Source: Rosa chinensis (lineage: Eukaryota > Streptophyta > Magnoliopsida > Rosales > Rosaceae). From it: a stretch of 64,000 bases of DNA. The number at the start of each line of letters is the position of its first letter. The stretch's first letter is position 1. Under the pieces are notes generated by a model. The model saw only the letters and a list, made by a program, of their open reading frames with translations. It was not told the DNA's origin and ran no database searches. Positions 22,347-33,471 of the stretch are shown here, piece by piece. Position numbers and translations under genes: made by a program. The stretch is taken from assembly GCF_002994745.2 (NCBI RefSeq), contig NC_037089.1, forward strand, positions 77,524,347 to 77,588,346, read 5' to 3'.

Positions 22347-23467
22347 ATAGGACTCAAAATGAAAGACAAAAATATTTATAGGACTCAAAATAAAAGACAA
22401 ATATATATATATATATATATATATAGGACTCAAAATGAAAGACAAAAATATAAATCTCTTCCCCCACACTTAATTATTGCATTATCTTCAATGTAATCAT
22501 TTAAAAGCATGCAATGAAATAAGTAAGCATAGATAGAAGACATTTACGAAAACAAATCCTAAAATAAAAACAATAGAGAAAAAAATGAAAAATAAAAAGA
22601 AATAGGGAAAGAGAAAGCAAATCTGATTATATTCTGAATTGGGTTGCCTCCCAAGTAGCGCTTGTATTTTACGTCTTGCAGCCAGACGGTACCTACATTA
22701 AATAAAGTTAGTAACTATAATTAACAAAGAAATACAAAATAAAAATAAGTATAACTATTAATTACAAACTACAAGTATAATTAACAAGTATATTGTACAA
22801 AAGACACAAGTTAAGTACTCAAGTGAGTATAAAACGTGAAAAGTATTTTTACAAGTTTAAAGTGTGAAACAACAAAATAATTTACACGTATAGAGTATTC
22901 ACAAGTATTTCTTTTATTATAAACATTATTGATATCGAATCAAATTCCAAGCGGTAAATCAAGTGGACGTGCGGCCCAAGTATAGTCGCCTAGACACAAA
23001 CTCCCTTTCAAATCGTTTGGGCAACCTTACAGAAATGGCCAGGTGGGGGAGGACGAACACGAGAGGAAAAATCCATTTTGGCATGAGCTACTCCCACATT
23101 GTGGTTTAGGCCCATTTGCAAGCACTTCTGGATTCAAAAACCCGTCATGAACGTTGTCCCCTTCCTAGACACCATTTCACATACGCTTTCTTACTAAGAT
23201 GAAAAAGTTCATAAGTGTGAAGACAGTTCAACAAGTGTTAATAAAGGCCGCCCTCAACCTTAAGGGACCTGAGCTAGGTACCAATAAGGGGTTTAGGCCA
23301 ATATTAACAAAAGAGACTTCACCTATTCCTCTCAATTTACAACCTACAATTAAAATTCATGTTCAATAATATAAATAACATCCTAGTTAATTTAAACTAA
23401 GTTTCAAACAATTTTTATACAACAAATATATACAATAAATGACACAATTTAGCAAGTGATTTTTCAA
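22168..23467 (-). other. 5' interior of the element (leader side), copy 1
   Basis: It begins with poly-T and (TA)n tracts and three repeats of ATAGGACTCAAAATGAAAGA (22290-22445). Next comes a second copy of the CCCCCACACTTAATTATTGC / GGGTTGCCTCCCAAG module (22460-22670), like the one at 20130-20340. An Ogre-like leader (22920-23340) with the phrase ACTTGGGCCGCACGTCCACT in element sense follows. No coding region is recognised. Confidence 0.55.
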
Positions 23468-23490
23468 TCCCCGGCAACGGCGCCAAAAAT

Positions 23491-25248
23491 TGATGCGCTC
23501 TTGGGAAGCGCATAATTTAACCCTGAAATATCGTTAGTAGTATAGGCAAATAGGGATCGTTCTATTCCGGGGATTGAGGGTACACTTGTAATTGTGATAC
23601 AAATAAAGAAAAGTATTATTTACAAAAATAAAATAAAGAATATAAATATATACAATTGTATAAACAAATAAAGAATTAAAATAATAAAGTATTATTTACA
23701 AAAATAAAATAAAGAATAAATATATACAAGTAAACACAAATAAGGGGAGGATTAGGATTCTTAAAATTAAAATTAAAATAAATAAAATAAAGAAAACGTA
23801 AAAACATATATACAAGGGTGGAACGCAAGGAACAAAGATCAAAACCACATCCATATGCAAGAAATCCAATTACAATTCCTATAGTTGATTTTAAATGTCA
23901 TGAGAGAGGAGTTGATCATGTGAAACATTCGAAAGCAAATGAATTCCCATTTTTTACTTTTCAATGCTAATTAACCTAAGCGAAAGCACCTAGATTAATC
24001 CTATCAAACATGCAATCAAACCCTAGAAAGCTAGTCAATCATGTCATGTTTAACGCATTACACATAGTGAAAGGCTATCAACTCAAGTGTACAACTTAGT
24101 ATGGAAAAGTCCACCTAATTGCAATCCTCTTTAATTAAATTCGGTCTTTGCACAAAACCTTTACTACTTTGATTCAAGTTTACACAAAACGAAAAGTCGA
24201 TTTCATGTTCTTAAACCTAGCACCAATTATATCAAAACCCTAAGTGTTTGCAACCACATAAGATTAAAATACAAAAGTTTTCTATCATGCAAATTTAATT
24301 AAACAAACCCACATAAGCAACATAAAAATCAACATATAGAAATCACAACTTTATCTCAAAACATATAAACGGGCTTTAAACTTTGCCCTTAACATTATTT
24401 GTTAACTAGAATTCATAGTCTTACAAAATCAAACAAAGAAAACAAGAGAAAGGATATAATACACCATGAAAGATGAATGATAAAGCCTTGAAATGAAGAA
24501 CTTGAAGATCCTTGAAAGCAAGCAATCTTCTAGGGACGACACAAGGGTGGATGGCGGTTAGGAAATTGATGTATTGCATGGCTTCTCTTTCTCTTGGCTT
24601 GAAAATGAAGAACAAGAAAACTAGAGAATGAAAAAGAAATATGGAGAGGAAATGGAGAGACAAAGAAGATGGAATGGATGAAGGAATGTGTGACTAAGGA
24701 AAATGGAGAGGAAATGGTGAGACAAGAAGATGAAATGGATGAAGGAATGTCTAAGGAAAATGGAGAGGAAATGGTGAGACAAGGAGATGAAATGGATGAA
24801 GGAATGTGTTTTGGAATGAGAGGAGAAGGTGTTTATATAGGGAAGAAAAAGAAGAGTGAAATGATGAGTGGAAGAAAAATAATGAAAGTGGAGTATGTTA
24901 GTGTGAGTAATGATGGAGAAAACATGATGATTACACCCTAAAACATGGAATGTTTTTGGGTGATGATGATGGTGGATTAGTGTGAGAAATGATGGAGAAA
25001 ACATGATGATTACACCCTAAAACATGGAATATTTTTGGGTGATGATGATGATGGATTTCCTACTCATTTACTTCAATTTTATCTCCACCATTTGTAGGTA
25101 AGTGTGGACATAATGCTCATTTCACCATCATTTACTCCAATGTACCTAAGAAAATAGAAATTCAGTTAAAAATCGATTCGTTAAGGAATTAACTAAGCAA
25201 AATGTGAGGAATTAACTATTAAAATACCACATTAAAATGCTCCTATCA
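23491..25248 (-). repeat. 5' LTR of WUS-carrying element, copy 1
   Basis: It is almost base-for-base identical to 16635-18391; the visible differences are a few bases near the GCGC terminus and a one-base T indel. The promoter TATA (CTATATAAAC) is at 24831-24840 on the minus strand. Near identity implies recent insertion. Confidence 0.93.
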
Positions 25249-25253
25249 ATCAC

Positions 25254-25328
25254 CCACTAAGACATCGGATTTTTTTTTTTTTTAACATCAGTTGTGAACT
25301 GATGTCTATGAACTTTATCCTAGTAGTG
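25254..25328. repeat. CACTA right terminus
   Basis: It contains ACATCGGATTTTTT and AACATCAGTTGTGAACTGATGT, then the terminal inverted repeat ending CCTAGTAGTG. It continues the subterminal block interrupted at 16634. Confidence 0.85.
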
Positions 25329-25331
25329 TTA

Positions 25332-27640
25332 CCGCTAGATTTGCGGATTGTCACTTTGATGAGACAGTCTTCCCGCCGTTAGGGGGAGATAAGAACGTTA
25401 CCGTTCCTGATGAACGACGTGAATTGACGTGGAATGTCCCCACTATGTCTCATCTTGATCCCCGAACCGCACAATGTGATAATGAAGTGCGGAGAATTCT
25501 AGATCTACAGAGTGTAGCCCAAAATATGCCAGACGTTTTCTCTGATCTAGCTAAAGTGACGAGATCATATATACCTGCTGCAAATGTGCCTGCAAGGATA
25601 GACGTCCCTGTAGGATGTGTCGTCCCAGATGGACGAGGTACGACCATGGCGGCTAACCAGTCATATGTCCCTGCTCAGAAGTGAGGTAGACCATTAGGTT
25701 CGAAGGATTCTTATCCCCAGAAGAGGGTAAACTTGGCACAAACGAATCCTCTTGACATTGCAATCTCAAACCGATTCATCTCACGAGATAAATCCGGATT
25801 ATGGGTATGTCCTAGAAGAGACTATGTTGGGGGACGCTCCAACATTTGAACCCACTCCCGAGAATAGAGAAATCTCGGTAAATTTAGTAAGATTTGGAAT
25901 CGGATTGAGATTATCATCGATGATATATTAGTATTTGCGGTGGCCACCGAAACTATAATATGCGATGACCTCGAACCTTGCTTTGTTGATCAATATCAAT
26001 GAAAAGACGACTGGCTAACAAGGAAATAAGCAATACAGGTCAAAATAGATTCCTTGACAAAGAGAAAGGTGTTTGGACCTGTTGTTCCTACACCTCCCCA
26101 TGTTAAACCCGTAGAATTTAAATGGGTATTTGTAAAGAAGCGTAATGAGAAAAACGAGATTGTGATACACAAGACTCGTCTAGTGGCGCAATAATTTTCT
26201 CAATGCCCTGTGGTTGATTACGAGGAGACGTATTCTCCCGTAATGGACGTCATAACGTTCCACTACCTTTTCAGTTTGGTAGTTTCCGAAAAACTGAATA
26301 TGCAGCTTATGAATGTGGTCACAGCTTATCTCTATGGGGATCACGACACAGAGATATACATAAAAGTTCCAGAAGGACTTAATATACCCGATGCAAATAG
26401 TTCTAGACCACGGAACACGCTCTTCATTAGTTTTGAGGCGTTCACTTTATGGATTGAAACAATCCAGACGGAGGTGGTATAACCGTCTAAGTGAATATTT
26501 AATCGGGATGAGATATGTGAATAATAAACTATGCCCATGCATGTTTATTAAGGAAACAAGTTCCTAGTTTGGAATTGTGGCGGTCTATGTCAATGACATG
26601 AATTTGATCGATACTCCTGAAGAGATCAAGGAAACCGCAAAGCACCTGAAGTTGGAACTTGAGATGAAAGGCCTTGGGAGAACAAATTATTGTCTCGACC
26701 TAGAGCCCGAGCACAGTGCAAATGAAATTTTGGTCCATCAACCAAATTACATCCAGAAGATGTTAAGATGCTTTAATGAGGATAAAAGCAAGCACACCCA
26801 TGGTCGTCTAAAGTCTAGAGAGAATCGTATCGTCCTGCAGATGATAACGAAGAGATATTGGTGCCAGAAGTCCCATATCTAAGTGCAATAGGTGCATTAT
26901 TGTACTTGGCTTAATTCCCTAGACAAGACATCTCATTCGATGTGAACTTGTTAGCTAGATATAGCTCTGCGCCAACACGCAGCCACCAGAATGGCATAAA
27001 AGACATTTTTCGCTACCTTAGAGGTACAACGGATATGGGATTATTTTATCCCTATGCATCAAGGAATGGATCAAACCCCCTTGATCCTCAGAATGATGCT
27101 CGCCTTGTTGGATATGCTGATATAGACTATCTATCAGACCCGCACAAGGCATGTTCCCAGATTGGTTATGTCTTACCGTTGGGAATACTGCAATTTCTTG
27201 GAGGTCTACGAAATAGATACTTGTTGCTACCTCTTCGAATCATGCTGAGATACTAGCTCTTCACGAAGCAGTATGTGAATGTACATGGCTAAAAGCCGTT
27301 ACAAAGCATGTTCAAAGCACATGTGGACTGCATTCCACCACTGATGAACCAACCATTATCTACGAGGATAATGCTGCTTACATAGAGCAGATAAAGATGG
27401 GTTTCATCAAAGGAGACAACACCAAACATATTGTATCGAAGTTCTCCTTCAATTAGCAACAACAGGAGCATCAGAAGATTGAAGTTAAGCATATTTGATT
27501 TGAAGACAATCGTGCAGACCTCTTTACCAAGTCACTACCAAAGTCTACATTCCAGAACCATGTTCAAGGTATTGGTCTACGTAAACTATCTGAATTACCT
27601 AACATGTAATTTTCAGGGGGAGTCGAAATTAGGGGGAGTA
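25332..27640 (+). pseudogene. Copia-2 pol, integrase C-part, reverse transcriptase and RNase H, decayed
   Basis: It continues the frame broken at 10727. The integrase C-terminal region (DCHFDETVFPPLGGDKNV) is followed by an open stretch at 25424-25684. The RT start (FKWVFVKKRNEKNEIVIHKT) ends LVAQ then stop. Next are DYEETYSPVMDVITFHYLFS (26212 on), the catalytic box AVYVNDMNLID (26580), where the usual YVDD reads YVND, and RNase H pieces GYADIDYLSDPHKA (27112) and IYEDNAAYIEQIKMGFIKGD (27359). Multiple stops and the lost catalytic aspartate make the enzyme non-functional. Confidence 0.88.
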
Positions 27641-27644
27641 TCTT

Positions 27645-28120
27645 GAAGCATACCCACTTGACCATCGTGTACTCTTTTTGTCCTTCGTCCAGGGTTATTT
27701 TGTCCCACTGGGTTTTGTTACCTGGCAAGGTTTTAACGAGGCACATCTTTAGCATGGTCACCCCACTTATACTACATCCTGAAGATGCTTTGATTCGACA
27801 TATACATGCATTTGCTCATCTTTTCCCTTCGACCACGGGTTTCTCCCACTGGGTTTACCGGGAAAGGTTTTGGTGTAGCAACTCTAATGCATCCCTCTCG
27901 TAGACATACTACCTACTTATGGTGCTGATAAGAAGACTTCACCTATCTCTGAAGCTGTGATACTGCTACTCCACACTCAAGCGCGTTGTGCTCTTTTTCT
28001 CCTTCGAGCAAGGTTGTTTTTTTTCCACAGGGTTTTTATTACTTGGCAAGGTTTTTGACGAGGCAACTTAGAAGCGCTCAGCCTATGCAACACTATTGAC
28101 ATGGAATATCCAAGGGGGAG
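27645..28120 (+). repeat. Copia-2 3' untranslated region with repeats and polypurine tract
   Basis: Three imperfect repeats of about 65-75 bp (about 27669-27745, 27823-27885 and 27988-28075) share the pattern CCTTCGnnCAnGGTT, CCCACTGGGTTT and GGCAAGGTTTT. A PPT-like AAGGGGGAG (28112-28120) abuts the 3' LTR; two further AGGGGGAG tracts lie near 27614-27640. Confidence 0.7.
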
Positions 28121-28362
28121 TGTTGTAAATATTTGTGGATAATCATGTAAATAGATGTTGAGTAATAGGTGCCTATCCCTATAGATTGGTGATTGATAGG
28201 TTGTAATTGTAGGAGTGATTGGATTGTAATTAAGCATTACCCTTTTGTGTACACCATGTAGTCCTATATAAGGCTCCTCATGGTGAGATGAATAATACAC
28301 ACAATCTGATTCTCTGTGTCCAAACTCTCTCTCTCTCTCAGAAATTTTTCTATTTTACAACA
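28121..28362 (+). repeat. Copia-2 3' LTR
   Basis: It nearly matches 6353-6596, with about two substitutions and a shorter CT run. It ends ACAACA next to the AACTG duplication at 28363-28367. Confidence 0.92.
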
Positions 28363-29480
28363 AACTGTATCAAATGAAGTGAAGGAGGTATTATGTGGGG
28401 AATGAGATCATAGCTAGAGAATGAATCTCTTGCTATCAAATTGTTACCATATACATAAAGATGTTACCTTAACAAATCACCAACGATCAAATTGTATTGT
28501 TGCTTATCTGCGGCCAAAATACAACTGACTAGTTGGGTGGAAATCTTGAACCCCATATCTATTTCGAAAGGAGAAACACTGTGCCTGGAAACCAGTATCC
28601 ACAGTTTGCTTGTAAGTGTCAAGATAATAAAATCCCACCAAGTACTTGCATTCAAAACAAAATACTAGCATGTTAGGGCTGTCAATGGGTTGTGTCGGGT
28701 TGGGTTCGTGTCGGGTCAAGGTATTTGTCGTGTCACAAGAGACAAACCCAAAGCCAAAGTCAACCCATTTAATAATCGTGTCAAAAATTTAAACTCAAAC
28801 CCAACCTATTTATTAAACGGATTACCCGTTTCCAACCCGCTTAACCCATTTAAGTGTTTAACAAATAGGTCATGTTGTGTTAGACAAAATGATTCATTTA
28901 AAGGTTAATAATGCAACCCATTTAACTAAAAAAATGTATAAATTGATTAAATTATCTAAAAACTCCACAAGATGAAGAATATAAATAATTATATATAATT
29001 CATAAATAATTAAATTCAATAATTATAAAGCAAAATATTTCAAATTGTCTAATCCTATGACTAAATAATCCCAACGTCCAAAATTTAAAGAAGTATAGCA
29101 TAATCGAGTTATACAGGTTCACTTAGTGTTGGCGGGTTGACCTTTGACCGACCCATTTATTAAATGGGTAATGGCGGGTTGACCCACGGCCGACCCGCTT
29201 TTTAATCGTGCGGGTTCAACCCGCTTTATTTCGTGTGGGTTTCGAGTTGTGTGAGAATTGACAGCCCTAAGCATGTACAAACAAATTTCATGGCTCGCAT
29301 AGGAAAATTCACATATTGGGTCAAGAAAAAATGAACCATTGATTCCAAAAGGAAACTTACCTGAAGAAGAAAGAGGAGGAGAAGAAGAATGGGGCAATAT
29401 GTAACAAATAAGATCAAGGTAAAATAATGTATTAATACAAGTGGATTTCTCTTTTGAATTCAATAAGATAATAATATAAA
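28363..29480. other. 3' flank of OPT copy 1, paralogous to 62464-63283
   Basis: The duplicated flank is split by a hAT MITE (28674-29269). On the minus strand the two copies share exon-like frames (CKYLVGFYYLDTYKQTVDTG and KFPFGxxGSFFLDPICEF), and homology ends near AATGTATTAATACAA at about 29443. The minus-strand frames may belong to a gene fragment I cannot name. Confidence 0.5.
28674..29269. mobile_element. hAT-like MITE
   Basis: The terminal inverted repeats TAGGGCTGTCAAT and ATTGACAGCCCTA bound 596 bp with no ORF. The sequence is flanked by AGCATGT on both sides (28667-28673 and 29270-29276); hAT duplications are usually 8 bp, so one base may have changed. It is absent from the paralogous flank (about 63084), which shows a true insertion. 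The interior repeats GGGTTGACC/CGGGTT-type words. Confidence 0.85.
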
Positions 29481-29556
29481 CCGGGAGCGGAGTGACTACA
29501 GTTGTTGCAATTTGGAATGTTGGAGAGAAGAAAGAGTAAATGAGATGAAGCATACC

Positions 29557-29680
29557 TTGGGTGTGTGTGTTTGGTGGGGTGGTAAGGCTTTGATCTCATA
29601 TATAAGAGGTCAAGAGTTCGAGCCCCATCAAGGGTGGGAATGGGGTGGGGTTTTTTTTAAAAAAAAAAAAAAAAAAAAAA
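29557..29680 (+). mobile_element. tRNA-derived SINE at the TAF10 start codon
   Basis: It is flanked by AGATGAAGCATACC on both sides (29543-29556 and 29681-29694). Box A-like TGGTGGGGTGGTAAGG and box B AGAGTTCGAGCCC are visible, with a poly-A end (about 29659-29680). It is 124 bp long. The target duplication contains the TAF10 initiator ATG, so the gene now has two in-frame start codons, 138 bp apart. Confidence 0.85.
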
Positions 29681-29682
29681 AG

Positions 29683-32600
29683 ATGAAGCATACCCAAACC
29701 CAGCAATCGAGAGAAGGCAGGCACGATGATGACGACGCATCTCTCTCTCAATTCCTTGCCTCCCTAATGGACTACACTCCCACCGTAAAATACCGCTCGT
29801 CAACTTCGTAATCTTCCAATTCCAATTCCAATCAAATCATACATTTTTCATTTTTCTTTTTCTTTCTCTGCAGATACCTGACGAGCTTGTGGAGCATTAC
29901 TTGGCCAAAACCGGCTTTCAGTGTCCCGACTTTCGATTGTAGGTACTTTTCTTTTCAATTAGGGAGCTCGGATGATCTAACTTACCCATGTCTGTTGGGG
30001 TTTAGTTTACCTCAGGTTTTTGTCTAACCTTTCGTTTTATTTTTATTGCTATAGATGATAATGGTCTTGCTTTTTTTTTTTTTGGTCAGAGTTGATTTCA
30101 TATGCTATAAGGAAAATAATACCCAGCTTAGAAAATGAAAACAACATCAGCAGGGACAAGGGCCAAGGGAGTTGGGGGCGGATAAACCCATTGGAAAAGG
30201 CATTTAGAAGCTAGTACCCATTGAAAATGGGTTACCCTATAGGCTATTGACCAGCTTTCCAAAATTGTTACCCTTTAGGCTGTTGACCAGCTCTCTAACA
30301 TTACATTTTGATGATGGAATCGAGGGAATGTTTGAGCCCTTACTAGGCAGTGCAGGCTTGAGCTTCAAGTGGGGAGTTGATGGAGCTAAGTTAGCCTTCG
30401 CTATAATGATGTGGCCTGGAGAATTTCGGAGAACAACTCCTAAACCTACTATCACTCTGTTTTCGTCACATGCTCTGTCCACATTTACTTCAAATTGGGA
30501 GGAGGTGAAGGAGATCAGAGCTTTAGGTTAGGAGAGCAATTTGTATTAAAGTAGCAGGGTGGAGAAGTTGTGATACTTGTAGCACTAGTAAATTCAAAGA
30601 CAGCACAGATAGCTCTTGAGATAACATGATTAGGTGGTGGCAGAACCTCCTTAAAAACCCCATTGCACCTAGCCTTACGTATCTCCCAAGTCCCAACACA
30701 ACAGTCTATAACGTTAAGGATCCATCTCGATCACTGATGCTCATATTGTGTGATAAGGGACTCATCACCCACCTATCAGAAGATGTGTGCTGAACTGGGG
30801 ATAGTTTATAATGTATTTAAAACCATGTCTTCAGGATCCATGGGAATACGAGTAACTTTTGCTGTACTGTCTCCTAAAATTGACATGCAAATGGGGGAGG
30901 GAATGATGAATAAGCATGTCTTATATGAGGTACCATATGCAGCAGGCCTAATTAAATCGAATCTTCCTTTTCTTGGGGTTTGGGGTATGGCGGAAGCTGC
31001 TGGTTCTCCAGAGTTCAGATTAATGTCTTGGTGAATATAATGAGACAAATGGGTTGAATCTAGGCATCTGATGATTGAAAAATCTTGCAGCCAATGGTAA
31101 CTGGTGCAAACAGATTAAGGGCCACCCTTCTCATTTGGCCAAATGAGATGATCTACGTAAGGACGTCCAGGCACTGATTGGCATATCCATAATCTTTGGA
31201 GCTTCAGAGTCGGTAATCAATTGTTGAATTGGGGCTAAAATTCCATGTCTTGGTATTAGGATCAATTAGAGAGCTCACATTAAGGAAGAAGAGAAGATTT
31301 GGTGGTATAGATAGGGAGCAGTTTACCATCCTTGAAAAGAACTCCGATTAATAGACTAAATACTGACATTTCTCCCCTTCATGTATTTATATGCCATTAC
31401 GATCCAACAGTTGATGTCTCTTCCCTCCAATTAGGTGCTTCAAGCCTGCAAAAACCACTTAGTGTTCATGAAGTCACAGTTTTTTGAATACCGAGCTATA
31501 GGGATGGGGACCAATATGCCGATTATTGATGTTCCTCCAATCCTCCATTCTTGTTTAGCCAATAGCCCAAATCTATAGTATAATATTTCCTATTATGCTC
31601 AATGGATTTTCCTCCCGGATTCATTAAGACCTCACCAGAACTTTGCAAATGCGGAGCTGGTATAATTAGTTTGAGGGTTTAATAATATATATGTTTTTCC
31701 TTTTGGTATTTTATGCAATTTATTCTCGATTTATTGGGGACGTGAAGTGAAAAATTAACGCAATCAGACTTCAAATGTTGCCCTTTTGGAAAATACCATT
31801 AAATATTGAAAATGGAATTCTTGTTATCAGCAAAGTATTATTATAAACTATGCCTTTCTAGTTATTGATTATTTAAGCACATAAAATTAGCAAAGTCGAG
31901 ACATGATTAAGTCGAGACAGGTTGTTTCAGGTACGCGATTCTCCTTTTCTATCCGGGATCTTTTCCTTTCCATTTGGGCCATTAAAATCTTATTAACGAT
32001 TAAAGGGTTGTTCATTATGACTTAGGTAAGCATTGTTACTTTAGAAATCTTTTGGTATAACTTTCTGCTGTGCTGACAAATGGAAAAATGCTACTATTTA
32101 GTTTTCATTTCTTTTTTTTTCATTTTATAATTTTTGAAAAGTTGAGTTAGATCTGTACTTTTGAATATGAGTTATTGACTTGAGTTTTTCTCTATTCACA
32201 GAATTAGGCTGGTAGCTGTTGCCACACAAAAGTTTGTCGCTGAGGTTGCAACTGATGCTCTACAGTAAACCACTGATTTCTCAACTTTTTGCCTCATGAG
32301 TCATTACAAGAGTTCACTTATGCACACATGGAAACGATGCACACATATAATTGAAACCAAAATCTTTCTTCTCAGTTAGAAATGTAGGACCAAATGGCAT
32401 TACCTATTAGATGTTTCAAATATCAGAGAAATTTTTTTTTTGAACAAAAGATATTTAGTTGCACTCGTTTTTGTAACAGTTGTAGTTAGCCAGCACATAA
32501 GCTGTTACTGATTGGAACAATATTCACATGCTTATTCCTCTAAGCAGGCAATGCAAAGAAAGACAGGCAGCAGTGGTGAAAGACAAAAGGGACAAACAGC

Positions 32601-33208
32601 AAAAGGTAAAGAAATTCTAGGCAGATGTTTTTTTCTTGTTTTTTTTGTTCTTTTTATTTCTCTTCATATTCTGTCTAGTTTTAACTTTAACGCGGAAACA
32701 GGATAAGCGCCCAATATTGACTATAGAAGATCTGTCAAAGGCATTGCATGAGGTAATAAGGATAGTCTTTCCAATCACTTTATCTTGATGAGCCAACTTT
32801 TTCTGCCCTTCAGTTTCAATAATAATTGAAGATTCATAGCTGGACTATATCAAGTGATGGAGTCCTGGATATTTTCTAATCCAAGATTAAGTTATGTCGT
32901 ATACTTGAATTTGGTTTGTATTAGAGGTCTGGAACTATAGAATCTTCAGTGCTGGTAAAGACTTGGGAGTTGTGATCAGTTCTGGAGTGATCCACCCGAG
33001 CTGATCTGAATCGCTTATGTCTACTTTATTATTATGATTCCATCTGCGTTTGTTATGTGTAGTTTTAAGCTAAGTTTGTTTTCACTTATTGTTATTAAGC
33101 TGATTTAGTTCTGTTAACTTGCTTCCCTTGTTATTTTTGATCCAGCAGTACGGCGTCAATGTGAAGCACCAAGAATATTTTGCTGACAGCCCTTTGACTG
33201 GGATATAG
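29683..33208 (+). CDS. TAF10: TAF10, TFIID/SAGA histone-fold subunit
   Basis: Six exons: 29683-29784, 29874-29938, 32202-32264, 32548-32605, 32702-32752 and 33149-33208. All junctions are GT-AG and in phase. The product of about 132 residues opens MKHTQTQQSREGRHDDDDAS, then FLASLMDYTPT, IPDELVEHYLAKTGF, LIRLVAVATQKFVAEVATDA, a lysine-rich linker and ILTIEDLSKALHE before YGVNVKHQEYFADSP. This is the histone fold of plant TAF10, a shared subunit of TFIID and SAGA that helps assemble the RNA polymerase II pre-initiation complex in the nucleus. It ends early (TGI then TAG): an extra AT just before the stop removes the usual DPAS-type tail of about 7 residues. A SINE sits at the start codon. Intron 2 is expanded by a LINE relic. 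Confidence 0.93.
30105..31700 (-). mobile_element. LINE-like relic in TAF10 intron 2
   Basis: On the minus strand, 30482-30237 encodes an RNase H-like piece (GLGVVLRNSPGHIIIAKANL) and about 30720-30600 a decayed zf-RVT/RNase H linker (WEIRKARCNGVFKEVLPPPN). Such linked modules are the 3' part of ORF2 in plant L1-type LINEs. There are many stops. Outer borders and target duplications were not found, so the limits are approximate. Confidence 0.5.
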
Positions 33209-33471
33209 ATCCTGCATCAAGTGAGGAATAATTTGTACTTGGATTTCTGTTGTTCCATGTAGTGAGATCTGTGTAACATTACTGCTAGATGATTAGGTGA
33301 TGTTCAGTCAATCTATTGTTTTAGACTGAAGATATTGTTCGCATGTAGTTTTACATTCATGGCATTATATTGTGACTTAAATACTGCAGACTGCATATCT
33401 GTTTATTTCAATGTGAAGCTGAAGCCAGGACCCGAGGGAAAAAAAAAAAAAAACTGAAGGCGCAGATGTTT

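Larger units (their letters stand above)
16635..25248 (-). mobile_element. WUS-carrying non-autonomous Tat/Ogre-like LTR retrotransposon, copy 1
   Basis: LTRs lie at 16635-18391 and 23491-25248 (about 1.76 kb, almost identical) and the flanking duplication is ATCAC (16630-16634 and 25249-25253). The primer-binding site TGGCGCCGTTGCCGGGGA (minus, 23468-23485) is beside the right LTR and the polypurine tract AGTGTGGGGGAATT (minus, 18392-18405) beside the left, so the element reads right to left. This PBS and PPT style is typical of Tat/Ogre Gypsy elements. No gag-pol is present. The interior holds a 189-codon ORF on the sense strand and a WUSCHEL-like gene on the opposite strand. Confidence 0.93.
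10731..25328. mobile_element. Pack-CACTA (En/Spm-type) DNA transposon, non-autonomous
   Basis: The termini are CACTACTAGAATAATG on the left and, read inward on the other strand, CACTACTAGGATAAAG on the right. The flanking 3-bp duplication is TTA (10728-10730 and 25329-25331), as expected for CACTA elements. Subterminal repeats of the ACATCGGTT / AACCGATGT type occur at both ends and in a dense block at 16030-16620. No transposase is visible. Instead the interior carries exon fragments of an ABCG/PDR transporter and a PICKLE-like CHD3 remodeller. The length is 14598 bp, about 6.0 kb without the nested LTR element. Confidence 0.93.
6353..28362 (+). mobile_element. Copia-2 LTR retrotransposon, complete ends, with nested insertions
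   Basis: The LTRs at 6353-6596 and 28121-28362 differ by only a few bases and one CT-repeat length. The element is flanked by AACTG on both sides (6348-6352 and 28363-28367). The paralogous flank of OPT copy 2 reads TCAACTGTATC uninterrupted at about 62459, so the insertion site is confirmed. Removing the nested CACTA leaves about 7.4 kb. Gag and pol relics are on the plus strand in the usual order but full of stops, while the LTRs are nearly identical. This suggests it inserted already defective. Confidence 0.95.
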
